Shown: positions 27,822 to 39,456, counted from the stretch's first letter. The stretch is DNA of 64,000 nucleotides from Hypomyces perniciosus (GCA_008477525.1 SPDT01000005.1:1984001-2048000), one strand, 5' to 3'. Numbers and translations are program-made. The notes: generated by a model not told the origin, from the letters alone.

Positions 27822-28454
27822 CTACCTGGGCACCACACCGTAGATACGGAGCGACACCGACAGATGGATACTCATAGACATAGCTACATCATCATGCCTT
27901 GGAAAAGAGAGCAAGAGGGTAGCACCGCGTCTCTGCATCTTGCGCTGGCACCTGTCCTTGATCACGGACAACCTCAGCCTCCGCTCTGGCATGTCACGGG
28001 GTTTGAGGATGACGACCTAAGGTGTTGGGGCCTCCATGCTTTTGAATCAAGCTTTGCGCTGATCCTGGCACTGCGCGCAGGGACGGTACGTACATACAAA
28101 GTACGAAGTACAGGCAGTACATACGAGTACGCCTTGCAGACAAGACAGTATTTATTGATCGATCCCAACTGGTGACTCCATCCAGATCACTTTTCATCTC
28201 ACCTGCCTCGGCCTCGTAACCCAGCAGCATGGTATGTATGTATAGTACTCCGTACGGAGCATACCTACACTATGTACTCGCGCGCAAGCAGCCCACACAC
28301 ACCCGCAGCCTCTCTGATCAGTGAGCTGTGGCAGGTTTCGGAGGCGCCAGCCCAGCAGTCCTGTGCTTCTCAAGTCTTATGTATGCACGTTCGGCGGCGC
28401 GGGTGGCGGTTGCGCCACTTCTACCTTCTCCGGAGTACATGCTCATAGTCCTGC

Positions 28455-28488
28455 TCCGTACTCCGTACTCCGTACAAGTACGGAGTAC
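28455..28488. repeat. Perfect inverted repeat of the dispersed motif
   Basis: A CTCCGTA run ends in arm GTACTCCGTAC (28465-28475), a two-base spacer AA, and the exact complement arm GTACGGAGTAC (28478-28488). It could form an 11-bp hairpin. A second 12-bp palindrome, CTCCGTACGGAG, lies at 28248-28259. Confidence 0.8.
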
Positions 28489-29391
28489 TGTCCATGCCAT
28501 GGGCTTCTGACCACGCCCACCCCCCCTCCAAAAAAGTCAGCTGGCGCCACACCCAGGCGGCTAATCCACCGCACTGCGCTAAACCCCAACTGCAATGCAG
28601 GCCGACATAGCGGCGCAGTGGCCTACCTATAAGGACACTGAACACTGAACCTGTAGGTACGGAGTGCTGCAGTGCCGTGTAGCGTCCCACTGTGGATTAG
28701 GAATGGAGCCCTTTGAACACTGCAGGTCGCCCCACACCACCCCCCCCATGAACGCAGGAAGAGGGCCCTGGAGTGTCTTTGGGGACCCTTCACGCCCATC
28801 CCTTCCATGCCCAGCGCAGCATACAGCAGCATACAGCAACAGGCAGTAGCACCAGTAATGGCACCAGTAGCAGTTAGCATAGGCAGGATCAAGCAGCCAA
28901 GACCCGAAACCTTCATCCGATTTGACGTCTTGTTACTTTAAACTTGGGGACCACAACGTCGACCATCCATCTCGTTCGTGTCTGCTACCTCTTCTTCGTG
29001 TTCCCGTGTCGAAGCCCTTTTCTCGTCGTCCTTCGCTCTGCCTCTCTCACCTTTTGCTCACTTTTCGCTCGCTCGCTCGTCAATCGCCCCGCCTCGCCAG
29101 CTGTCAATTGCCAGCTGCCCGGCAATGCTTCAATCCAGGTGACTGCCCACCTTGCTCTTTGTAAGTTCTTCTCCCCTCCTCGAAACTTCACCCTCTCTCT
29201 CCATCTTTTTTGCCCCCCGTGACAACTTCAGCAGCACGCGGCATCGCCACTCACCTGCCAGAAAAGACCATCAATCTCTACCCTGCGCCCCCTTTCATCC
29301 CTCTCTGCATCCATTCATCCGTCTTTCCCATCTCGTCTTTGTCCTTGTCCTGCCGGCGTCACCGTCGCTCACCATCTCGCAGTCTGCCACC

Positions 29392-32300
29392 ATGGCTGAC
29401 GACACGCCGCCTGACGACCTTCGCGGCGCCTTCCCCGCCAACAGCAGCAGCAGGAAGCTCACCTTCGTCGATACTCTCCTCCACGACACTCAGTACTTGT
29501 ACTCTCTGGTTCTACTCGTGGCCTTCATTTCGCTTGCCGCCTGGTACACCGTCTTCAACGCTAAGAAAGAAGAGGATGTTGTCCAACCTACAGTTAGAGG
29601 CCCCGGTGGGAAGCCCTTACCTTTGACCAAGCGCAAGAAGCGTGACGATGGCGAGCGGAAGATTGGTCCGGTTTTTGGACCAGTCGCTAAGAACGTCTTT
29701 CGCTACCTCGTAGCTGCCATCTTCTTGACCTACGTAGCGACTGGCGTCGCTATGTTTGTCCATGCATTCTGGCACGAGAACCCTTATGACTGGCCAAAGC
29801 AAGGGCTTCCCTGGGCTGGCGAATGGACAATGGTACGTCCCGCCGCTTTCGAGCCCTCGGAATTGGGAGGTTTGGGTTTTTGAATCACCTTGGATTCAGC
29901 CCAATGCCTGCGGTTTCACCTTCTTCTCAGAATTTACTGACCAATTGACGCGTTCGTTCAGGTTCACATCACGGGTTCTATCTTCTTCTACCTCTACATC
30001 TTCTTCTCCCTGTTCGACTGGCGCAAGGGCCCGAACATTGTCCACCTCATCGTTTGGGTCCTGGGCTTAATTGGCGAGGTCATCATGTTTGTCACCACCT
30101 ACTCCGCCGCCGCCGATTGCCACTTCATTCGCCCGATCCGTCGAGACGACCCGACAAAGAAACGGAATTGCATCGACTACTGGTCAAAGATTGACTTGAT
30201 TCTTTACTTTGTTCGCCTGCTGCACTTTGTCGCTCTCATTGCTTTCTTCTGCGTTGAGTGGATCCAACAGGCTCGCCAGAGCCATGACAACGTCGAAGCC
30301 GCCCCTTTCCCCACCGAAACGACACCGCTGCTTAGGGCACACGAGACAGGACAGAACGGCAGCCCCGAGGCTAACGGCCGACGATCTCGCGGTAGAACCA
30401 TGTCGAACGCCACCAGGTCCGTGGGTGCCACTCACGCTCGCAAAGATGATGTAGCAGCCTTCTACAGGCCACAGAAGATCCCCCATAAGACCTGGTTGGA
30501 ATACGTTAGAGGCTATTCCCTGTTCTTCCCTTACCTGTGGCCGAAAGACTCCACTACCCTGAAGTTCCAAGTTATGATCTGTTTCACCTTGGTGCTTATC
30601 CAGCGATTGGTCAACGTGGCGGTTCCTTACCAGATCGGGAAGGTTGCCAACAAAGTGGAAGCTGCCATCAGAAACGGAGACTCAATCGCAAACTTCCCAC
30701 TCAAGGACTTTGTTGTTCTTGGCGGGCTCTGGATGCTCCAAGGTCAATCTGGCCTACTGGGCTCTGTGAGATCTCTGCTCTGGATCCCCGTTTCACAGTA
30801 CTCGTATCGAGGTCTGACGGCAGCGGCCTTTAACCACGTCCACTCCCTTAGCCTTGACTTTCATCTGTCGAAACGTACTGGCGAGGTTCTCTCCGCCCTC
30901 AACAAAGGTTCCGCAATCAATTCATTTCTCGAACAAGTTACGTTTCAGGTCATACCCATGTTGTTTGATCTGTTCTTGTCGATCTCCGTTTTCTACTACT
31001 ATTACGGACCACTCTATGCCCAACTCAATCTGGTGTCCACGTGCTGGTATCTCTACATGACGATCAAAATGGCCGCGACTCGAGCCGATCAACGACGAGA
31101 GATGACCAACGCTGATCGCGAGGAAGAAGCAGTGAAGAATGACTCTATCTCTAGTTACGAGACAGTCAAATACTTCAACGCTGAAGACTTCGAGTCGAGT
31201 CGGTATCGAGCGAAAGTTGAAGTCTTTCAGAAAGCCGAAGCCCAAGTTCAGATGGGCATGGTCATGATGAACATTTGCCAGACCATCGTCTTCAACATTG
31301 GCAGAATAGTAGCTGCTGTGGTTTGCGGATGGCAGGTGGCAGTTGGCATGCGAAACACAGGTGACTGGTTCACAGTCGTGTCCTACCTCACCCAGCTTCA
31401 AGGACCTCTCAATTTCTTCGGCTCCTTCTATAGAACAGTCCAACAGGCCATGATCTCTGGCGAGCGTCTGCTTGAGCTTTTCAAGATTCAACCGACAGTT
31501 GTTGATGGGCCACATGTCGTTCCTTTGGAAAACTTTAGCGGCCATGTGCGGTGGAACAACGTCAGTTTCTCCTACGGTAACGGGAAGCCGGCCTTGCGTA
31601 ACATCAGCTTCGAGTGCGCGCCGGGAACCACAACCGCCTTCGTTGGCGAATCGGGAGGCGGCAAGTCGACACTGTTCCGCCACATGTTCCGTTACTACGA
31701 TTGCCACGAGGGCAGCATCGAGCTGGACGGGAAAAATGTGAAGGATCTCACCATTAACTCTGTGAGACGTCACATTGGTGTCGTTCCTCAAGACACGACT
31801 CTATTCAACGAGTCCCTCATGTATAACCTCCAGTACGCCAACCCGCAAGCGTCTGAGGAAGATGTCTTTGCAGCGTGCAAGGCCGCCAGCATTCATGACA
31901 GCATTATGTCCTTCCCCGACAAGTATAACACCCAGGTCGGCGAGCGAGGACTGCGACTGAGCGGCGGCGAAAAACAACGAGTTGCCATTGCGCGCACGAT
32001 CCTCAAGGATCCGAGAATCATCATGTTGGACGAGGCAACGTCTGCATTGGACACTCACACTGAACAGATCATTCAGCACAATGTGTGGGAGATCGGGCAG
32101 GGCCGCACCTTGCTCATCATCGCGTAAGAACCCCCCTTCACCTCCCAAACATGGGCTTTTTACTGACCATTTTCAGTCACCGACTCTCAACGATCACGCA
32201 CGCCGATCAGATTATTGTTCTGCACCAGGGGGCGGTCGCTGAAAAGGGCACCCATGCAGAGCTCCTCGCTCTTAACGGTCATTACGCATCCATGTGGAAG

Positions 32301-32570
32301 AAGCAGATTAGGGCTGAGAAGGCCTTGGATGCGGCCAGGGAAGCTCACATCAGGGCACGACACGCGTTGAAGCGGGCCAACATGGGTGGGAATCCATCGG
32401 AGGCCCAAATGGATAGCTACGAGCGTCTTGGGTCGCCCTCCAACATTCCTGGTGACATGGCCACTCACGATGAATCTCCGATCAAGGAGGAGGCGACGAC
32501 CTCGTCATCCTCGTCATCGGACGCTGAGTCAACGCATACGCATGACGAGCCTTCGGGCAATCAGAACTAA
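29392..32570 (+). CDS. hmt1: HMT1-type vacuolar ABC half-transporter (heavy metal tolerance)
   Basis: Three exons, 29392-29832, 29962-32123 and 32177-32570 (998 aa). Introns are 129 bp (GTACGT...TTCAG) and 53 bp (GTAAGA...TTCAG), and the joins read TMVHITG and IIAHRLST. The start is an ATG in ACCATGG context. An N-terminal TMD0 with about five helices (residues about 30-290) precedes a linker and the six-helix exporter domain (about 385-660). The nucleotide-binding domain follows: Walker [10 protein letters not shown] at 709-717, signature [14 protein letters not shown] at about 813-826, Walker [13 protein letters not shown] and the switch His in IIAHRLST. The architecture matches S. pombe Hmt1 and ABCB6-type proteins, which move phytochelatin- or glutathione-bound metals into the vacuole or act in heme and metal homeostasis. 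The acidic Ser-rich tail (last about 45 aa) looks like a phosphorylation target. The substrate is inferred. Confidence 0.94.
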
Positions 32571-33415
32571 GAAGTTTTGGCCCTTTCGTGGCCACGACTT
32601 ACTATCTTTGCTTTTAACCTGCAACATATACCCCCTTTTTTTTGTGATGAACAGACGATACAGAATTACTGTTATACGGCATTTGTCACTGCAATTGTTT
32701 CTTTTTTCCACCTTGGTACTGATGCGGTACTTGCTCATTCAACGACGTCGAACACACGCGACTTACAGCCGCGTCTGGCTTTTTCGTTGTCTTATGTGGT
32801 CATTTTCATTTAAACTGGAAACAGGGGCACTTTCACCGCTCCATTTGGTTTTTGACAACGGCATGACCGATGTCTACGTACTCCACACATTGGAACTGGC
32901 ATGAACATAGCATCGTGCGGCGTTGGGGAGGATTTGCTTTTGAATTTCGGTTGATTTATGCAGGTTTCGGTTGGACTGATTTGGATGCATTTGGTGTCTT
33001 GTTGCCACCAACCAAACTTAATACCCCATCGTTTGGCCCAGGGCGCCACCGCCCTTCGATTTTCTCGCACGCACGGCTTTCCCAGGACTTTTTCGTCGAC
33101 CCGAGGAAACAAGAGGTTCCAACAACGGGGAAGAAGGATGGAAATACGGAGTTGGAAAGGGGGGGGGGCAGGTGTACATTTACGATCTGGCTTTGTTTTG
33201 TTTTTTTGTTGTTTGTGTTTGGAACAAAAAGGGGCACACTACAGGGTTCAAACATTTGCTAAAGAAGTATATAGGGCAGCCTCACTGACATCAATCTTGC
33301 TAAAAGGGAAAGGGAATACATTTTTGGTCAAAAAAGAAACTAGCTGTGGTGTGTCTTTCTGAGTGACGGTGATTGTATGTAGATGATGCCTGTCTCACTC
33401 TTGTCTTCTGTCCTC

Positions 33416-33416
<1 letters not shown>

Positions 33417-33446
<30 letters not shown>
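33417..33446. repeat. GGGCAT hexanucleotide minisatellite
   Basis: Five perfect tandem units of GGGCAT. Confidence 0.95.
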
Positions 33447-33870
33447 TGATTGGGATGTTCTTGTGGTCGAGGTATTGCATCAAATTCATATGATTAACCA
33501 AATAACCTGATGAAACTTATGATACACAGAAACAAGGTTAAGAGAAGGGACCCGACGTCCCGGTCCCTTGCACATATATACAATCCAAAAAGCATCTTGA
33601 GGAGGAATAATACACTGTGGAAGCAGACCCAGACGATACATGCTATTCAAACTTTCTCTCTCAAGATTCGAAAGGAAAAATTGAACTTGTCATGCAGGTT
33701 AAGCCTCCCCCCTCCGCCCCTTTCCCACCTATACTTCCAAGAGACGACAACAAAAGTTCATCTCTCTCATGTTTTCAAACCTGGCCCAACTCCTCTTTCA
33801 TGCAGTTTCCTCCTCCGTCCCAAAAACGCAAAAAAGCGAGAGTTGTATCCCATCCCGTTTTCCATGGCTC

Positions 33871-33896
33871 ATGATGATGATGATGATGATGATGAT
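33871..33896. repeat. ATG trinucleotide repeat
   Basis: More than eight ATG/GAT units in the 3' region between HMT1 and LAG1. Confidence 0.9.
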
Positions 33897-34211
33897 TATG
33901 ATTAGTATTAGGATTAACAGTAAAAACAAAAAAGGACCAAAAAAAAACCGCTGGCTGATGATGCCCATGCTTTTTTTTGAGTCTCTTTTTGGGAGGAGAC
34001 TAAAGAACCTCAGGTATGAAGCCTTCGTTCGAGATGGGGTTGGGGAAAAGACGAACTTCCCCCCCACCCCCCCCCTACGTACGGGTTCAGATAAGAACGG
34101 TGGTTGTGATGGTGGAAAAGGGGATGCGTGTTTTACCCCCTAGGGATTTCCATTAAATTCGTTTCACGGCGTCTTTTTCGTATTTCCTTTTGTTGTTTTG
34201 GTGCGTAAAAA

Positions 34212-35668
34212 TCATTGGTTCTTGGCAGAGCCGTTCGTGTTGTTGATGGAGTGGCCGTTGACTTCCAGAGCCGGGATTTTCTTATCCTTGAGAGAAGAAG
34301 AAGAAGGCTGCTTTTTCTCACGAGGCTCTTCTTCTTCTTCTTCTTCGTCGTCCTCGTAGTCGGAGCGATCATCAGTGGCTTCCTTGTCGCGGATGAAGCG
34401 GAAGGCGATGCGGAGAATGTAAAACAGCCAGAACAGATTCAGGGCCTGGAGGGATGCCAGCAGCGCGGTGGTGATGTATTGGCTGATCCAGCACTTGTAC
34501 TGCTGGGTCTCCCAGTTGAGTTCAAAAGGCCCGACGGTGCGGAACTCGGTGAAGAGGGAGTAGAGGATGCGAAGGTTGATGACGTGGCGCATGTAGACCC
34601 ATACAGCGACGAAGACGGCGAAGTAGGGCGCCACAACAGGGTGGTCGACGTAGTTAAGCACCTTTGACGTGGCGAGGAAGAAGTCGCTGATATCGTGGGT
34701 GATGTACACGGCGATGCCCATGTAGGTGAAGTGAAAGCGGTAGCTCAGGCCGATCAGGGCCAGACTGACGACGTGGTGGCCGACCAGCTCCTTGAAGTCC
34801 TTGCGGGGCTTCTCCATGCCGAGGAGGAGAACGATGGCCTGTTGCGCCCAGTAGGCGGCCTCGAGGAGGTAGTAGAACTTGACGACACCTTCGTGTGAGC
34901 GGTGCGGGAAGCCCTCGTACATGCCGCGCGTGTTGAAGTACCAGACAGGCGTGCGGCTCATGACGTATATGCCGGCAGGACCGAGGACGCCGAAGTAGAT
35001 GGCCGTATAGAGCTGCTCCATGAAGCGGGCTTGCTTGGCCTTGCTGAGCCCCGTGGCGCGGGCGACAGGGCGGAGGAGTTCCTGCATGATGAACTCGCGG
35101 GTGAAGGACAGCACAACGGTGTAGAAGGCGACGAAGGCGATGTCCCATTTGCCTTTGCCATAGTGAATGGGCTTGGAGGGATCGTCCTGGGGCATGGGAT
35201 AGGAGAGGAAGAGAAAGTGGTGGAGAGGGTTGGCGTCGGAAGGGTTGATGGCGTAGCCGGTCAGGAAGACGAGGAGCATGCAGGCGGGCAGGACGAAGGT
35301 GTGTTTGACCATGGCCTGGCGGATGCGTGCGATGAGGCCGCGGGCGCGACGGCGTTTGGAGAGAGGGCGCTGCTTGTTGGAGTTTTGGTCCTGTTGCTGG
35401 GAGGGAGCCCCTGAATCAGCGTGGCTCCTTGCCTGTGGCTTCAGGGATAGATAGATAGATAGATGGAAGATAGACCTACCTGGCCGTCGTGATCGCCAGC
35501 ATCGAGACTCGCTCTGCTCGAGGCCAATGCCGGAGCGCCCGTATCTCCGGCGCGAATCTCGCCTCCAAGACCGCTGCTCTTGCGTCTGCGGCGCGGTGCA
35601 TCGCCATCAGCGTTGTGAAGCTGATCCGCCGAAGTGTTGAGCAGCGGAAACGGTTCTACGCCCGTCAT
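34212..35668 (-). CDS. lag1: Sphingosine N-acyltransferase (ceramide synthase) LAG1/LAC1
   Basis: Two exons on minus, 35668-35480 and 35396-34212 (457 aa). The intron, 35397-35479, runs GTAGGT...TCCCAG. A closer AG at 35411 breaks the frame, while the AG at 35391 would also stay in frame, so two residues are uncertain. The N-terminus is soluble and Arg/Ser-rich. A TLC domain with about eight membrane segments spans about 105-405. The Lag1 motif is clear: FKELVGHHVVSLALIGLSYR followed by YITHDISDFFLATSKVLNY, which contains the paired catalytic His and Asp residues. The C-terminal tail is very acidic (EDDEEEEEEEP), typical of casein-kinase-2 regulated fungal ceramide synthases. The enzyme joins long-chain bases with acyl-CoA in the ER. 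A GATA repeat lies inside the intron. Confidence 0.95.
35446..35463. repeat. GATA tetranucleotide repeat inside the LAG1 intron
   Basis: Between four and five GATA units, TATC on the transcribed strand, close to the 5' splice site. Length changes would alter intron size only. Confidence 0.85.
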
Positions 35669-36800
35669 TATACCTGCTCTTCTCTTCACGTAGACTCTGT
35701 TACTCCTGTCTTGTCTTGTCTGATCTGGTCTTGTCTCTGTGGCCCAGCAATTGCTTCTGGCAGGTTGAGAGAGAAAGAGAAGGGGGGGGGGGGTTGAGGG
35801 AGAATAAAAAGAGGATAGGTTGTTGGTCGCGAAAGGCGCCAGGCGGAGAAGGAAAGATAACCGCGCGCGCAATTATGCCCTCTTATTAAACCTCCTCCTG
35901 GTAGATGAAATGGCGGTCTGTCTGTCGGCGCAACGCGAATCCGCGAACCAAAAAAGACTAGAAAGAAATGGACAAGAGAAAAAGATATAAGAAGATTGGC
36001 CGGAGAAAGTTGGGCAAAATAAAAATAACTCCGAGTACGACGAGTACAGAAGACGCAGCTTCGGGCGAACCGGATTTCAGTCGACGTCACGAGGCGTCAA
36101 ACTTGGCATACGGGATTCTTACAAGAGCCGAAGCCTCCGCCACCTAGATAAGCACTATCGAGGCAATGGAGAGAAACGGGCACAAAATACGGAGTAAAAA
36201 AAAAAAAAAAAAATATCCCCTTCTCAGGAGACGGCGTATCACAAAAAGCCAAGACGTTTTTTAATTTCAAATAGAGCGGCATGGCGTTGTGCTACTCGCA
36301 GGCTGCTGACGCTAGTATTATGACAATGGACGGACCCCTGAATTTCTCGGACAGTTGGGCCAGGGTAAGGGTCCATATCACTTTTGCCGAAACGTGCATC
36401 TGATGGCATGCCTGATAGTACGGAGTAATACGAGTACCTATCCTATCCTATACTCCGTAGGTATAGGTAGTATATATGTGACGCTCCTCATCTTAAGTAC
36501 TTGGTCAACGCATTCCCTATTCCAATCATAAGGTAATACATCCTGTCACCTCTGAAGCCCATAAACGCCCAACAATAACTGCGCTACTTTGCCAATCCAA
36601 ACCAGTTCAAACCGCACAACGCTGCGTTCCAGATGCTCGCTCTACCCATCCCTTCCCATAAGTAGTAGTAGTATGTACAGCTTGTCATAGACACTAGTAA
36701 TTATGCTTAAGCCCGGAACACGTAACCAAACGCCTCGCTCGAGTAACAGATCAAACACGCATATCGTACACATAAGGACCGTCGCCGCTCCAGATTCAGC
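35669..36800. other. Intergenic, LAG1 promoter and PalH 3' flank
   Basis: This holds a G12 tract (35782-35793, C12 in the LAG1 leader), an A18 run (36196-36213) and dispersed motif copies (36186-36196, 36418-36427, about 36450). Minus ORFs at 35441-36090 overlap the LAG1 start and leader and are not supported. Confidence 0.6.
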
Positions 36801-39140
36801 TCATGAATTTCCTGGCCATCTTGGCGTTGTGCGTCTGTCATCCGGCCCCGTATCTGGCTCCGGCTCCCGATCATGTCCATGGGATACCACAGATGACGTC
36901 TCCGTCACCGAATCGTCATACGAGTAATCGTCGTCGTCGTACACAAAGCGCCGGTGATTCACCCCTGGCCACAATGGCGGATTTGCTGCTGGTGTTGTTC
37001 TTTCCAGTGTCGTCGAAGCAGCATTGTCTTGTCTATCATGCCGCGCCATGTCCTCGGATAGCTCTTGGAATGAGCTGCTCGTGCTGGACCGTCGTGCATG
37101 TCTGATTGCGGATGCTGCCGAGCTGCTCAAGTCTTCCTCCTCCTCCTCGAGCACCTGCTGGAGTGCAGCACCTCGTCGCGGTGGCGCTGGGATAACCGTC
37201 ACCGGAAGACTATCCGTGTCTGTTGTTGGCCGTATCCTCTCCCGGATTCTCTCTGCCTGGCTTACAGTAAACTCCTCCAGTCTAGATCGGATATTCCATC
37301 GGTTGGTGCTGCCTTGTTTTCTGAGCGGAGCAGTTGACCGCGCATCCGACGCCTGCCGGTCTGATGGACTCTCACCATCACGACTGGTTAGTGTCCGCCA
37401 CCCGCCTTCGTTAGGCTCCGTAATATTTGCCTCAAGATCTGTCGATCGAACGGGCTCCTGTATCACAATATGTCCATTCCGAGAGACTGATGTAGGTGGC
37501 TGATTTGGCGACGCGGGCTCGTCCACGGTGGAATGGCTTTGCGGGATGCTGTCCTGTCTCGTAAGATCCACCATGCTCTGTAAATGGACCGGCGGGTCGG
37601 GGGTTCTTGTTGTAGTCTCAGATCCCCCTTGATACCTGACGGCATAAACGGTGCTCGCAGCACTCGCTGTGTCGGTTCTGCTGGCCGGCGTGACAGATGG
37701 TGCTGGTCGTGTAAGCCACACAGGAGGCCGCAACAGAGAACCCATCGACCTCTCTTGTTGCTCTTGGCTGGTCTCGCGTGCTTGGCCACCCTGTCCACGA
37801 TCACGATGTCGATTGCTGATGACCGACACACCCGGCCAGACATTGCCAGTTGTTGGTTCTTGTTGTCTCTCGCCAATAATACCGCCGCCATTGCCACCTC
37901 CTTTTCGGCTCTTCCGATGTCGCGCCCAGGGGCGTTCTGAAGCATTCACCTCCAACGTATCGTCCCCATCAAACACCTCTCTTCCAAGGATCCCACCCTT
38001 CTTCTCCTCCCGCTCCAAGGCCTCAATCCGCTCAACCCACTCCCACACCACAACACTGGCCGCGGCTGCGCCGACCCATCGAACATAATCTCCCCATCCA
38101 GCGAAATCAGGCTTCGAGATATCCAGGATGAAAAAGACAACTGGTATTAAGATTGAGATTAGAGATATGGCAGCCACCAGAACCATGTTCTTCATAAATG
38201 GGTGATAAAAAGCATAGCGCTTCTTCATCAGCGCATAGTATATTACCCACGCGGCGTACAGAACCCCAAGCGACAGCTGAAATAGGTAGCACAGCGCGGG
38301 GATAGGATGAGCGAAACTCCTGGGCATAGAACCGCCAACATTGTCGGGGTCATTGTACAGGAAGCTGTTCAGGGCACTAAAGACGACGTCAAGGCTGATA
38401 AGGGCACAGGCTGCCCATTTAATCATAATCTTTTCGCGATGACGAGGGAACAGTCGGATCAGCGTCTGCGCCTGCGAGAACCAGACAAAGGTGTCGGAGA
38501 CAATGCGGATGGCCCTGAGTTCGACGCTCCCCATGACCTCGTTTTGTAATACCTTGGCGTTCTGTACACCCCATATATACTGCTTCTTGGCAGTTTTAAA
38601 GGTATCGGCCGTCGCAATGGTGAGAGAGATGGCGACGGTCAGGGCTGCTAGTTTTTGCAGCCATGGCCGCCCGCCGATGCTGACGCCTCCTGACGAATTA
38701 TTGGTAAAAGCTCCCGCGCGACCCAGATATTCCACGCCGCTGTCGAAGAATGTTCGGGGGGTGATGAAGAGCATGATGACGAGCATGTACGCCGTCACGG
38801 TCGTTGCAGCGAGGGCGTAGCACACCGGGAAACTGGAGGCATAGAAGGGATCATGAAAGTCTGAGTAACCGAAATCTTCATCGCCATAATCGGGGTTGCC
38901 GAAGTCATCGCCCTGCCAAGGGAGACTCGAATCTTGCGGAGAGGTGATGTCGACGGTGATGCTTGCCGACGAGGCGCCGGTCGATGTCGGGCATGGCGCT
39001 TGGAAGAGGGCGTCGTTGTCGAGCGTTAGAATGCCTTGCAGTCCTTCACCATCCAGAGAAAGGATGCCGTTGGCAGGCAACCATGCAGTTGTGCATAGCG
39101 CCATCGACGTTGTCGGCGTGGGAGTGATGATACTGCTCAT
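36801..39140 (-). CDS. palH: pH-response sensor PalH/RIM21
   Basis: A single exon of 779 aa. The extracellular N-terminal part (1-110) is followed by seven membrane segments between about 110 and 385. They include the family hallmark FPVCYALAATTV...YMLVIMLFITPRTFF and the end of the last segment WVGAAAASVVVWEWVERIE, then the conserved GILGREVFDGDDTLE. A long cytoplasmic tail (about 400-779) is Ser/Pro/Arg-rich and ends with an acidic Tyr-Asp cluster (YDDDDYSYDD) near the C-terminus. PalH senses ambient alkaline pH at the plasma membrane and recruits the arrestin PalF, which leads to ESCRT-dependent cleavage of PacC. The tail is where PalF binds in Aspergillus. Both termini look complete. One CTTGGC (reverse of the PacC core GCCAAG) lies near 39640, about 500 bp upstream, and is weak evidence of feedback. 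Confidence 0.95.
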   Translation of the reverse strand: MSSIITPTPTTSMALCTTAWLPANGILSLDGEGLQGILTLDNDALFQAPCPTSTGASSASITVDITSPQDSSLPWQGDDFGNPDYGDEDFGYSDFHDPFYASSFPVCYALAATTVTAYMLVIMLFITPRTFFDSGVEYLGRAGAFTNNSSGGVSIGGRPWLQKLAALTVAISLTIATADTFKTAKKQYIWGVQNAKVLQNEVMGSVELRAIRIVSDTFVWFSQAQTLIRLFPRHREKIMIKWAACALISLDVVFSALNSFLYNDPDNVGGSMPRSFAHPIPALCYLFQLSLGVLYAAWVIYYALMKKRYAFYHPFMKNMVLVAAISLISILIPVVFFILDISKPDFAGWGDYVRWVGAAAASVVVWEWVERIEALEREEKKGGILGREVFDGDDTLEVNASERPWARHRKSRKGGGNGGGIIGERQQEPTTGNVWPGVSVISNRHRDRGQGGQARETSQEQQERSMGSLLRPPVWLTRPAPSVTPASRTDTASAASTVYAVRYQGGSETTTRTPDPPVHLQSMVDLTRQDSIPQSHSTVDEPASPNQPPTSVSRNGHIVIQEPVRSTDLEANITEPNEGGWRTLTSRDGESPSDRQASDARSTAPLRKQGSTNRWNIRSRLEEFTVSQAERIRERIRPTTDTDSLPVTVIPAPPRRGAALQQVLEEEEEDLSSSAASAIRHARRSSTSSSFQELSEDMARHDRQDNAASTTLERTTPAANPPLWPGVNHRRFVYDDDDYSYDDSVTETSSVVSHGHDREPEPDTGPDDRRTTPRWPGNS

Positions 39141-39436
39141 GATGACGGCTGACCGGCAACGGCAACGAGGAGAGAAAGTGCCGGTCGGTCCTATCTGAGA
39201 TCTGCCATGGAAGCACTGAAATCGAGGGGGCTTGAATTGCCAGTGTCGTTCGGCCGTTGGTTGAATCGGATGTGGTGACGTTGAAATTTGGAGTCAGGAA
39301 AGGCGTCGCGCTTCAACAGAGGGGGGGGGTTTGAATTCGTCAGCCGAGAACGTGGCAGTACTCCGGGATTGTGCCGGGCGTGTTAAAATGTGTTGTACTT
39401 CGCAGATGTGTCGTGGAATTGGAACGTGTCGGCGGT

Positions 39437-39456
39437 TGTCTGTCTGTCTGTCTGTC
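39437..39456. repeat. TGTC tetranucleotide repeat
   Basis: Five TGTC units, about 300 bp upstream of the PalH ATG. Confidence 0.9.

Larger units (their letters stand above)
18719..29391. other. 10.7-kb gene-poor region
   Basis: No ORF here exceeds about 210 codons, and none has recognisable domains, coding-like composition or supported splicing. I scanned both strands. The region holds microsatellites (26193-26220, 27805-27821), many copies of the dispersed motif (for example 20600, 20792, 22697, 26929-26939, 26971-26988, 28245-28259, 28465-28488) and mixed AT/GC blocks. The last about 450 bp (28940-29391) is strongly pyrimidine-rich and is probably the promoter and leader of the ABC transporter gene. 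I saw no terminal inverted repeats, transposase or reverse transcriptase. Non-coding RNAs or small spliced genes cannot be excluded. Confidence 0.55.
32571..34211. other. Intergenic between convergent genes
   Basis: 3' flanks of HMT1 (+) and LAG1 (-). It contains a five-copy GGGCAT minisatellite, an ATG/GAT triplet tract, a G9 run near 33163-33171 and C-runs near 34061-34074. ORFs at 32810-33362 and 33510-34143 are low-complexity and not supported. Confidence 0.6.

Noticed and set aside
30922..31791. 289-codon minus-strand open frame inside the ABC transporter gene
   Set aside because: It is a shadow of the transporter coding frame with no recognisable content.
34902..35414. 170-codon plus-strand open frame opposite LAG1
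   Set aside because: Antisense shadow; Gly/Glu/Val-rich composition explained by the reverse of the ceramide synthase codons.
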